Positions 7,879-15,168 of a stretch of 28,848 bases of DNA are shown here, piece by piece. The stretch is taken from the NCBI GenBank assembly GCA_035606355.1, contig DATNFO010000009.1, positions 1 to 28,848 of the forward strand, given 5' to 3'. The notes below the pieces were generated by a model. That model saw only the letters and a program-made list of their open reading frames with translations, was not told the DNA's origin and did not search any database. The DNA is from Sulfopaludibacter sp035606355. GTDB lineage: Bacteria; Acidobacteriota; Terriglobia; Bryobacterales; Bryobacteraceae. Within the stretch, counting starts at the first letter, position 1, and every line of letters starts with the position of its first letter. Made by a program: the position numbers and the translations under genes.

Positions 7879-9318
7879 TTAATTTTCTGTTCTCTCAAAC
7901 GCATCGGCGAGCTTAAACATCGTGGTCTCGTCGAAATGTTTCGTCAGAATCTGCATCCCTACCGGCAACCCCCCGGCGGTGGTTCCCCCCGGAACGCTCA
8001 TGCATGGAATACCCGCCAAACTGCCGGTGATCGTATAAATGTCCGAAAGGTACATGGCGACCGGATCGTCCACCTTCTCACCCAGTTTGAAGGCAGGAAA
8101 CGGCGAAACCGGCGCCACAATGGCGTCCACCTGCTGGAACGCCCGGGCAAAATCGCGAGCAATCAAGGCGCGCACTTTCTGCGCCTTGAGATAGTATGCG
8201 TCATAATAGCCCGCGCTCAACACATACGTTCCTAACATAATGCGGCGCTTGCATTCGGCGCCGAACCCTTCGCCCCGTGTGTTCCGGTACATCTCGCCGA
8301 GCGTCTCAGAGTGCGGCGATCGCGTGGTGTAGCGCACGCCGTCATAACGGGCCAGGTTGGAGCTAGCCTCCGCGGTGGCAATCACGTAGTAGCACGCGAT
8401 CGCCGAATCGGTCGCGGGCAAACCGATCTCGCGAACGTCGCAGCCGAGGGCACGAAACCGCTCGACACCGCGGTGGAACAATCCGGCAGTCTCTCCTGTC
8501 AAATCCTTTAGATACTCGCGAGGCACTCCGAGCTTCAGCCCTTTTACGCTGCCGTCAAGCGCTGTTGCATAATCCGGTACTGGAACGTTCGCGGATGTGG
8601 CATCTCGCTCGTCGCGACCCGCAATGATTTGCAGCACCGCCGCCGAATCCTTGACGGAGCGCGCGAACGGACCGATGTGATCGAGCGAACTGGCGAAGGC
8701 GGTGAGCCCGTAGCGCGAGACGCGCCCGTACGTCGGCGTCACGCCGACCACGCCGCAGAAGCTCGCGGGTTGCCGCACGCTGCCGCCTGTGTCCGAGCCT
8801 AAGGAGACGACCGCGGTTCCCTGCGCCACTGCCGCGGCCGATCCGCCGCTGGAGCCACCCGGCACGCGGTCCGGAGCCACGGGATTGTGCACGGGTCCGA
8901 ATGCGGAGTTCTCGTTCGAAGATCCCATGGCGAACTCGTCGCAGTTGGTCTTGCCGATGATGACGCCGCCTGCCGCTTCTATGCGCTGTATGGCCGTGGC
9001 GTCGTAGGGCGGAACGTAGTGTTCCAGCAGTTTGGACGCGCAGGTGGTCCGCACGCCTTTCGTTACGATGACGTCCTTCACGGCAACCGGCACACCGCCG
9101 AGCGCGCCGGGATCTTCGCCGCGAGCAATTCGCTCATCCACCATCCGCGCGGCTGCGAGAGCGCGCTCTTCCGAAAACAGCAGGTATGCGTTGGTAGCGG
9201 GATTTTCACGCTGCGCGAATTGGAGGAACTCCGACGTTAGTTCGACGGAGGTGAATTCCTTGCGAATGAGTGCTGTGCGGATTTGGTTTATGGTGAGGGA
9301 AGCAAAGTCAACGTTCAT
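7879..9318 (-). CDS. gatA: Asp-tRNA(Asn)/Glu-tRNA(Gln) amidotransferase subunit A
   Basis: This 479-residue amidase subunit of GatCAB releases ammonia from glutamine for conversion of Glu-tRNA(Gln) or Asp-tRNA(Asn). The Ser-cisSer-Lys triad is K81 (VAVKDV), S156 (GGSSGGS) and S180 (DTGGSVRQPA), with the spacing found in known GatA proteins. The frame is open 32 codons further upstream, but that extension is translated repeat sequence; the ATG at 9318 gives the normal N-terminus. No clear Shine-Dalgarno precedes it, because the repeat array begins within about 10 bp. gatC lies upstream on the same strand beyond the array. gatB is not in the window. Confidence 0.93.
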   Translation of the reverse strand: MNVDFASLTINQIRTALIRKEFTSVELTSEFLQFAQRENPATNAYLLFSEERALAAARMVDERIARGEDPGALGGVPVAVKDVIVTKGVRTTCASKLLEHYVPPYDATAIQRIEAAGGVIIGKTNCDEFAMGSSNENSAFGPVHNPVAPDRVPGGSSGGSAAAVAQGTAVVSLGSDTGGSVRQPASFCGVVGVTPTYGRVSRYGLTAFASSLDHIGPFARSVKDSAAVLQIIAGRDERDATSANVPVPDYATALDGSVKGLKLGVPREYLKDLTGETAGLFHRGVERFRALGCDVREIGLPATDSAIACYYVIATAEASSNLARYDGVRYTTRSPHSETLGEMYRNTRGEGFGAECKRRIMLGTYVLSAGYYDAYYLKAQKVRALIARDFARAFQQVDAIVAPVSPFPAFKLGEKVDDPVAMYLSDIYTITGSLAGIPCMSVPGGTTAGGLPVGMQILTKHFDETTMFKLADAFERTEN

Positions 9319-9324
9319 CGGCGT

Positions 9325-9855
9325 ATTCGCGCTCCATTCGCCTTTCGATACACCTTTTACCGCTCCCTCACGCGTTCGTGAAGAAATCCGGCTGTTGTTC
9401 TCGTCGCACTCCATTCGCCTTTCGACGCACCGTTTGCCGCTCCCTTACGGTCACGGCTCCGTTAGCAGAATCAACTACATACGGAGCCGTGACCGTAAGG
9501 GAACGGTAAAAGGTGCCGGGAATGCGAGTGCGTTTGAACGCGGCACAAAAGCAATTCGATATTTTTTCACACCCCCTCACGGTCGCGGCTCCGTTAGCGG
9601 AGCGGTAAAAGGTGCCGGGGATTCGAGTGCGTTTGAATGCGGCAAAAAGTAATTCGATAATTTTTCACAACCCCGGAAGGGAGCGGTAGAAAGTGCCGGG
9701 GAATCGAGTGGGTTTGAATGCGGCAAAAAGCAATTCGATAATTTGTCACAACCCCGTAAGGGAGCGGTAAAAGGTGCCGGGGATTCGAGTGCGTTTGAAT
9801 GCGGCAAAAAGCAATTCGATATTTTTTCACAACCCCTCACGGTCGCCGCTCCGTA
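9325..9855. repeat. Mosaic repeat array, locus 2, between gatC and gatA
   Basis: About one and a half type X units in reverse orientation (9325-9439) are followed by the palindrome (9440-9503). Then come four forward type Y units starting at about 9504, 9603, 9684 and 9765. The 99-bp first spacing includes a collapsed palindrome remnant near 9573-9601 (CGGCTCCGTTAGCGGAG). The array ends with one more left arm at about 9835-9855, eight bases before the gatC stop codon. It fills the whole space between gatC and gatA and contains no gene. Confidence 0.88.
9440..9503. repeat. 64-bp palindrome of locus 2
   Basis: The arms 9440-9462 and 9481-9503 are 23 bp, with one end mismatch (GGGAA for GGGAG). 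The 18-nt loop is TAGCAGAATCAACTACAT, which is the reverse complement of the locus 3 loop apart from one base. Confidence 0.9.
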
Positions 9856-9863
9856 TCGGCGAA

Positions 9864-10157
9864 TCACTTTTCGATCACCAGTGGCACCTTGAAGTACCCG
9901 GCGCCGGATTTCGCGGCGTTTGCCACCGCGGCATCGTTGCCGAGCGGAGCGACCACGACGTCTTCGCGCAGCCCGCCTTCCCCTTCCACCAGCACTTGCG
10001 CCATCGGCTCGACGCCTTCGGTATCGACCTGATTGAGCCGGTCGACGTGTTCCAGAATGCCGTTCAGGTCGGCTTGGAATCGGGCGATCTCCGCGTCCGT
10101 CAAGGTGAGGTTCGCCAGTCCGGCGACGTACCGGACCCGCTCTTCGTTGATCTTCAC
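9864..10157 (-). CDS. gatC: Asp-tRNA(Asn)/Glu-tRNA(Gln) amidotransferase subunit C
   Basis: This 97-residue protein shows the GatC pattern: an N-terminal helix with VRYVAGLANLTLTDAEIARF, a middle LNGILEHVDRLNQVDTEGVEP, then LREDVV and a C-terminal YFKVPLVIEK. GatC is the small bridging subunit that stabilises GatA-GatB. The start is a GTG overlapping the stop of the DUF721 gene upstream (GTGA), so translation is probably coupled. gatA follows on the same strand, but only after about 545 bp of repeat array. Confidence 0.92.
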   Translation of the reverse strand: MKINEERVRYVAGLANLTLTDAEIARFQADLNGILEHVDRLNQVDTEGVEPMAQVLVEGEGGLREDVVVAPLGNDAAVANAAKSGAGYFKVPLVIEK

Positions 10158-10555
10158 GCCTGTGCCTTGGCCCTTGCCGCTTTATAAATGGTGCGCAGCA
10201 CGGGATCTTCGATTCCCGCAGCCTCATCGGCGAAAAGACCAGTAAGCGCGCGATCGGCCCGCGCCGGTTCACGCCGCCGCGGAACCACTTTGAACTGGAG
10301 TTCTTCCACCAGACCCGCGCCCAAGTGCCGAGCCAGATTGCGCAAAATGAAACCGGAGAGCGACATCAACTGCCGCTGCCACACCTTATCTTCCACCTCG
10401 ACCACCAGGCGCGTGCGCACCAGTTTCACCGGCTGCGTATGGGCCGCGATCTTCTTTCCCACCGCGTGCCGCCACGCTCCGCAAGCGAGCGTTTCGGGAT
10501 TTACCTTGCCGCCGGGCAGTTCGAATTCCCGGATCACTTTGGTCAAGCGTTGCAT
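10154..10555 (-). CDS. DUF721 / DciA-like protein
   Basis: This 133-residue protein begins at the ATG at 10555; in-frame codons further upstream run into the divergent gene. The central block matches the DUF721 pattern: W28 in GAWRHAVGKKIAAHTQPVKL, then LVVEVEDKVWQRQLMSL. DUF721 proteins include DciA, which helps load the replicative helicase DnaB in many bacteria lacking DnaC. The gene overlaps gatC by 4 bp and forms the head of a DUF721-gatC(-gatA) unit. Helicase loading is inferred from the family only. Confidence 0.75.
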   Translation of the reverse strand: MQRLTKVIREFELPGGKVNPETLACGAWRHAVGKKIAAHTQPVKLVRTRLVVEVEDKVWQRQLMSLSGFILRNLARHLGAGLVEELQFKVVPRRREPARADRALTGLFADEAAGIEDPVLRTIYKAARAKAQA

Positions 10556-10595
10556 TGTGGACGGTGCGCTTATTTTATCATTGGGAGAGGAAATC

Positions 10596-11294
10596 ATGCG
10601 AGCATTCGTTGCGGCACTCGCGTTTCTGGGGGCGGCGCTCTGTGGGTTTGCGCAACCCGCGCCGCAGGACCTCGTTAGCACCACTGTCACGAATGACCGC
10701 ACCGGTCAGGCGACGGTCACGGTCCACAACCACGGCAAGAGTGACCTGGTCGCGTTCCTATACATCTACACGCTGCACCGCGACCCCAACGGCGGCACGA
10801 ACTACGCCTCGACAGGCTACTACGATGCGCTCACGGATCCGCAATATGCCAAAGCCATCCCCGCCGGCCAGGATTTCACACTGCCCTTCCGCGTCGGCGG
10901 CAACGGCTTTTACGCCAAAGTCGCGGTAGGCGCCGGGATCTTCGCCGACGGAACTACCTTCGGCGAGCGCGTCACGCTGCAGCATATCTTCGACCGCCGC
11001 AACTTCATGCTGGTCAGCTTGAAAAAGAGCATCGCCGAATTGCAGCAGGTGGGTGAGGACAAACTGACGCGCGAACAGATTATCGTGCAGTTCACGAAGG
11101 AATTGAACGAAGAGGCGTCGCTCGGCCTGGACCCGGAACTCACCAGTTGCATCCAGCAGGTGCGGGGGCAGATCCTCGGCGTGCTGCGTACGACCGGACG
11201 CATGCCGGACGGAACGCCGGTCCCGGTGCAGCAAACCATCGACAGCCTCCTGCTGGATCTGAAGCACCGGCGCGATATTCTGACCGGCAAGTAG
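10596..11294 (+). CDS. Secreted protein of unknown function
   Basis: This 232-residue protein has a signal peptide (MRAFVAALAFLGAALCGFAQ) and a good Shine-Dalgarno, GGAGAGG, 6-7 nt before the ATG. Upstream in-frame codons overlap the divergent DUF721 gene and are rejected. The first half after the signal (residues 25-115) is rich in beta-strand patterns (TATVTVHNHGKSDLVAFLYIYTL), suggesting an Ig-like or sandwich domain. The second half is helical and charged (SLKKSIAELQQ, LTREQIIVQFTKELNEEA). Two cysteines remain, one in the signal peptide and one near residue 187. No family is recognised. It is divergent from the DUF721 gene with only 40 bp between starts. Confidence 0.75.
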   Translation: MRAFVAALAFLGAALCGFAQPAPQDLVSTTVTNDRTGQATVTVHNHGKSDLVAFLYIYTLHRDPNGGTNYASTGYYDALTDPQYAKAIPAGQDFTLPFRVGGNGFYAKVAVGAGIFADGTTFGERVTLQHIFDRRNFMLVSLKKSIAELQQVGEDKLTREQIIVQFTKELNEEASLGLDPELTSCIQQVRGQILGVLRTTGRMPDGTPVPVQQTIDSLLLDLKHRRDILTGK

Positions 11295-11374
11295 TTGAAT
11301 TCCAGCCGGACGCCCACGGCGTCACGAAAACACAGGCTTGCGCACCGCCAAAGCGGGTTGTAAACTGCGGTGAA

Positions 11375-12169
11375 ATGAATTTCCGTCGCGTCCTGATCCC
11401 CTTGCTTGGCGCAGTCTCACTGATGATGGCGCAGTCCACGTTGAACAACGAGGCCGTCGTCAAAATGTCCAAGGCGGGTTTGAGCGAAGACATCATTGTC
11501 TCGACTGTCAAAGCTCAGGCCGGCAGCTATACAACCGATGCCGATGCGTTGATCGCATTGAAAAGCGCGGGTGTCGGCGATAAGGTGATCGCCGCGATGA
11601 TCGAGAAGGCGAGCGCACCCGCGGCCGCCGCCACTACCGCGCCCGCGTCCACGCCGTCAGCGGCTGCCGCGCCCGGCGGCGCACCAATCGTGGCCGAGAT
11701 CGGCGTGTATGTGAAAAAGAACGAGAAGTGGGCCGATCTGCCGCCGGAAGTCGTCAACTTCAAGACCGGCGGCGTCCTCAAGACCATCGGCACCGCGGGA
11801 ATCGTCAAGGGCGACGTCAACGGTCACGTCAACCACGACCATAGCAGCACGCAACTGAAAACTCCGGTAGATCTGCTGGTCTACACGCCGGAAGGAGTTG
11901 CCATCACCGAATATCAATTGCTGCGCCTGCACGAGCAAAAGGACTCGCGCGAGTTCCGCACCGTCACCGGCGGCGTTCTGCACGTCTCTGGAGGCGCCAC
12001 GCGCGACCTGCTCCCGTTCGAGAACAAAAAACTGGCGCCGCGAACTTATGAGATCCTGCTGCCGAACCTCGGCTCCGGCGAGTACGGCCTGCTGCCGCCC
12101 ACCGCAGGCGATGCTACCGGGTCCAGCGGCCGAATCGGCAAGATTTACTCCTTCCGGATTGTCGAATAG
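11375..12169 (+). CDS. Secreted protein of unknown function with helical repeat-like N-terminus
   Basis: This 264-residue protein has a signal peptide (MNFRRVLIPLLGAVSLMMAQ). Residues 24-78 hold two similar helical motifs: VVKMSKAGLSEDIIVSTVKA and LIALKSAGVGDKVIAAMIEK. Each is a short amphipathic helix-turn-helix with a conserved AGL/AGV turn. A Pro/Ala/Thr-rich linker follows (79-104), then a beta-rich C-terminal domain (105-264) containing HVNHDHSSTQ. The linker suggests two independent domains. A TAAACT hexamer lies 8 nt before the ATG and no Shine-Dalgarno is seen. No family is named with confidence. Confidence 0.7.
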   Translation: MNFRRVLIPLLGAVSLMMAQSTLNNEAVVKMSKAGLSEDIIVSTVKAQAGSYTTDADALIALKSAGVGDKVIAAMIEKASAPAAAATTAPASTPSAAAAPGGAPIVAEIGVYVKKNEKWADLPPEVVNFKTGGVLKTIGTAGIVKGDVNGHVNHDHSSTQLKTPVDLLVYTPEGVAITEYQLLRLHEQKDSREFRTVTGGVLHVSGGATRDLLPFENKKLAPRTYEILLPNLGSGEYGLLPPTAGDATGSSGRIGKIYSFRIVE

Positions 12170-12244
12170 CGCCCGGCCGGGAGCTTGCATTTCAGACAAA
12201 AGTAGCTCATTATCGTTGCAGCACACCACTGCAACGAGGTGCCT

Positions 12245-12700
12245 ATGACCGCCGACCTTCTCCACCAGCACCCTTTCTCCGAAGGATTCTGGCCCGAGCA
12301 CGTCCAATTGCTTTCCGAAATGGCCGCCGAAACGCATTTTGCTTCCGGCGAACTGATTTTCCAGGAGGGCGACCGCTCCAGCCTTTTCTATCTCCTGCTG
12401 GAAGGCAATGTCGCGCTCGAAATCATCGCTCCGGGGCATCCGGTTCGTGTCGCGACGCTTGTATCCGGCGAAGTGCTCGGCTGGTCTTCGATCACCGGCG
12501 ACCCCGGAAAACAGTTTCAGGCGCGCGCGCTGGAACCGCTCCGCGCGCTCGCCTTTGACGGCGTCCGCCTGGCTCACGCCTGCGAGCGCGATTACGCTTT
12601 CGGATTCCGGCTGATGCGCGCGATCCTCACTGTGACCACGGATCGCCTCCACGCGATTCGAGCCCAACTGCTCGATCTCTATACTCCGGTGGCTCAATGA
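12245..12700 (+). CDS. Cyclic-nucleotide-binding-domain protein (no DNA-binding domain)
   Basis: This 151-residue protein consists of one cNMP-binding fold: FASGELIFQEGDRSSLFYLLLEGNVALEI (residues 32-60) is the standard beta-barrel start. At the phosphate-binding cassette the usual GExxGE is GEVLGW (75-80), so the ribose-contacting Glu is Trp, while an arginine (R94) is kept. No helix-turn-helix follows, so it is not a Crp-type regulator. The ATG at 12245 with GAGG upstream is preferred to a GTG at 12239. Its stop overlaps the ATG of the CoA-transferase (ATGA), implying coupled production and perhaps a regulatory partnership. Confidence 0.8.
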   Translation: MTADLLHQHPFSEGFWPEHVQLLSEMAAETHFASGELIFQEGDRSSLFYLLLEGNVALEIIAPGHPVRVATLVSGEVLGWSSITGDPGKQFQARALEPLRALAFDGVRLAHACERDYAFGFRLMRAILTVTTDRLHAIRAQLLDLYTPVAQ

Positions 12701-13983
12701 CAGCCGATGAAGCTCTACAAATGGTCCGGTCCGGCCAGCGCGTTTACGTGCACAACGGCTGCTCCGAGCCCGTCCCGCTGGTGGAAGCGCTGACTCGCCG
12801 CGGCCGCGAACTCTCCGGCGTGGAAGTGATTCACATGGCGACCATGGGCATCGCGCCGTACACAGCTCCCGAATTTGAAGGCAATTTCCGGCAGAGCGCC
12901 CTGTTCATGGGCGCAAACGTCCGCGAAGCAGTGCAGGCGGGACGCGCGGATTACACGCCGATCTTCCTCGGCGAAATCGAGGAGTTGTTCCGGTCCGGCG
13001 CACTCCCGATCGACGTCTGCCTGCTGCAATGCGCGCCGCCGGATCGTCACGGTTTCCTGAATCTCGGCCCGAGCACGGACATCACGCTCGCCGCGGTGGA
13101 GGCCTCGCGGCACGTCATTGTGGAGGTTAACGATCAGGTCCCGCGGACGCTCGGCGATACGTCGCTGCACAGGAGCAAGGTGCACGCATTCGTGGAGACC
13201 AGCCATCCGCTAGTGGAATATCGCAGCCCGGAGCTCACGGAAGTGCACCGTGCCATTGGACGGCGGATTGCGAATCTGGTGCCCGACGGCGCCACTCTGC
13301 AAAGCGGTATCGGCGGCATTCCGGAGGCGGTGCTGGCGCTGCTGGGCGATCATAAGGACCTCGGCTTTCACAGCGAGATGATTCCGGAATCGGTGATCGG
13401 CCTCATCGAAGCGGGCGCGCTCAACTGCCGCCGGAAGACGCTGCACCCCGGCAAACTCGTGGCAGGCTTCTGCCTGGGAACCAAGCGGCTTCTTGATTAC
13501 GTGGACCGCAACCCGATGTTCGAGTTCCGCAACACAGCGTACGTCAACGATCCTTTCAACGTGGCGCGCAACGATCGCATGGTAGCCATCAACTCGGCGA
13601 TTGAAGTGGATCTCACCGGGCAGGTCTGTTCGGATTCCATCGGCCACCTGCCATACAGCGGTATCGGCGGACAGGTGGATTTCCTGCGCGGCGCGGCTCG
13701 AAGCAAGGGTGGAGTGCCCATCATCGCGCTACCCGCCACCGCCAGGAGCGGCGACGTATCGCGCATTGTGCCTACGCTCAAGCCGGGCGCGGGAGTCGTA
13801 ACCTCGCGCGGCGACGTGCATTGGGTGGTGACGGAATTCGGCTCCGCATACCTGCACGGGAAAACTTTGCGGCAGCGGGCGGAATCCATGATTCGCATCG
13901 CGGCTCCCGCGTTTCGGGAACCGCTAGAGCGTTTCGCCCGCGAGATCCGGCTGCTGCCGCAGACCGTTCACGCTGTTGCCTAG
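12697..13983 (+). CDS. Acetyl-CoA hydrolase/transferase family CoA-transferase
   Basis: This 428-residue protein is of the family containing 4-hydroxybutyrate CoA-transferase and butyryl/acetate CoA-transferases. Motifs are QSGIGGIPEAV (202-212), LGFHSEM (222-228) with E227 as the likely catalytic glutamate that forms the glutamyl-CoA thioester, and, near residues 320-327, YSGIGGQ followed by VDFLRGA. The C-terminal TEFGSAYLHGKTLRQRAESMI is typical. It would move CoA between acyl-CoA and a short organic acid such as acetate. The exact substrate (4-hydroxybutyrate, butyrate or succinate) cannot be read from sequence. It forms an overlapping pair with the cNMP-domain gene. Confidence 0.85.
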   Translation: MTADEALQMVRSGQRVYVHNGCSEPVPLVEALTRRGRELSGVEVIHMATMGIAPYTAPEFEGNFRQSALFMGANVREAVQAGRADYTPIFLGEIEELFRSGALPIDVCLLQCAPPDRHGFLNLGPSTDITLAAVEASRHVIVEVNDQVPRTLGDTSLHRSKVHAFVETSHPLVEYRSPELTEVHRAIGRRIANLVPDGATLQSGIGGIPEAVLALLGDHKDLGFHSEMIPESVIGLIEAGALNCRRKTLHPGKLVAGFCLGTKRLLDYVDRNPMFEFRNTAYVNDPFNVARNDRMVAINSAIEVDLTGQVCSDSIGHLPYSGIGGQVDFLRGAARSKGGVPIIALPATARSGDVSRIVPTLKPGAGVVTSRGDVHWVVTEFGSAYLHGKTLRQRAESMIRIAAPAFREPLERFAREIRLLPQTVHAVA

Positions 13984-14004
13984 TCCAGGCGAGCTGCGGT
14001 GGAC

Positions 14005-15063
14005 CTAAGCCCGGCGGCGGCGAATCAGGAGGAGCAGTCCAAGGCCACCCAAAGCGAGGCTAGCCGGCTCGGGAGCCGCCTGGATGCTTCCGAAGAGCCC
14101 ATCAGCTTCGTTGTTGATGCCGGCGTTGAAGTAGACGGCGTTCGGATTCACGTTAGGTCCGGTGGGCCGCACTTGAAGCGCCCAAAGCCCGTCATTTTCC
14201 AGCGGCTGCCCGTTCGAACCCGACAAGGTCCCGAGAAACGCTCCGGTCACCGGATTGAAGGCATTGATTCTGCCGTCGCCGAAATTGCCGACCAGCAAAT
14301 CACTGCTGAATTGTCCGAAGTTGGCCGGCGCAATTACGACTCCCCACGGCGAAGCCAGCACGCCGTTGGTGATCAGGCGCTGGGCGAGCGTGCCGTTGGA
14401 GTTATACACGTCTACCACTCCGGTGTTGGGAGTTTCCGACGCCCGATGGGTTACCGGGTCGACAAGGGCGTACTCCACATACAACTGACTGCCGATGGTC
14501 TGTATGTTATACGGGGCGTAACCGGCTGGTAAGTTGGGGTCGGTGAAACCTGTGGAGCTTAGAGTGAAGCTCGAATCGAAAGTATCGATCCGCCCCTGCG
14601 AAAAGTTGGCGGCATAGAGATTCGTCCCCAGGAGCGCCAGCCCGGTGTACGCGGATCCCGCCGCTCCCCGCCCGGAGATCAGCGCGTTACTGCCGTCGGC
14701 GCCCGTCCAACTATCGATGGTTCCAGCGAGCGTGGAAAACAGAAAGGCCGCTCCGCCGAAAGCGCCGGCGCCCACGGTGTTTCCGACAGTTCCTGTGGGG
14801 CTGCCGGGCGGTATGGTTACAATCAGAGGCGTCGTAGGCTGCGGCATACCAAGTCCGTTGTAAAGTGTGGCAACGCCCGTCATCTGGTCCGATATCCAGA
14901 ACGGCGACGTCGCCAAAAAGCTCATCCCCCACGGATTTTTCAGGTTCGGATCCGTAGTCGTTGCCATCCCGGGAATGTCCGAGACTAAGTTTGTTTGCGT
15001 GTAGACAGTGGCCGAGGCAGTAAGTGCTATACCGCCTAAGAAGCACACGAATCGCAATTTCAT
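14005..15063 (-). CDS. TIGR03118-type protein with PEP-CTERM anchor
   Basis: This 352-residue protein has a signal peptide (MKLRFVCFLGGIALTASATVY) and a beta-propeller-like body with repeated motifs such as NPWGMSFL, SPWGVVIAP, LLVGNFGDGRINAF and LYAANFSQGRIDTF. The C-terminus has the full PEP-CTERM sorting signal: PEPASL at 331-336, a hydrophobic helix, and the basic end RRRRA. Such proteins are exported and processed by an exosortase, usually in species making exopolysaccharide. AGGAG lies 13 nt before the ATG, a long spacing. It converges on the CoA-transferase gene with a 21-bp gap. Confidence 0.82.
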   Translation of the reverse strand: MKLRFVCFLGGIALTASATVYTQTNLVSDIPGMATTTDPNLKNPWGMSFLATSPFWISDQMTGVATLYNGLGMPQPTTPLIVTIPPGSPTGTVGNTVGAGAFGGAAFLFSTLAGTIDSWTGADGSNALISGRGAAGSAYTGLALLGTNLYAANFSQGRIDTFDSSFTLSSTGFTDPNLPAGYAPYNIQTIGSQLYVEYALVDPVTHRASETPNTGVVDVYNSNGTLAQRLITNGVLASPWGVVIAPANFGQFSSDLLVGNFGDGRINAFNPVTGAFLGTLSGSNGQPLENDGLWALQVRPTGPNVNPNAVYFNAGINNEADGLFGSIQAAPEPASLALGGLGLLLLIRRRRA

Positions 15064-15168
15064 GAGGTCGACTCATCTCCTATTAGAGTTTGTCGAAGCG
15101 GCGTGCTCTTAGTATCCGGGCAAGCCGGAAGTACAACTGTAAATCGTCGCGAACCTATGTCGCGCCAT

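Noticed and set aside
6527..7882. A plus-strand open frame of 451 codons across sthA and sodA.
   Set aside because: It spans two well-supported opposite-strand genes and their gap and has no family motifs.
9319..9414. The 32-codon N-terminal extension of gatA.
   Set aside because: It is translated repeat sequence; the ATG at 9318 gives the standard GatA N-terminus and triad numbering.
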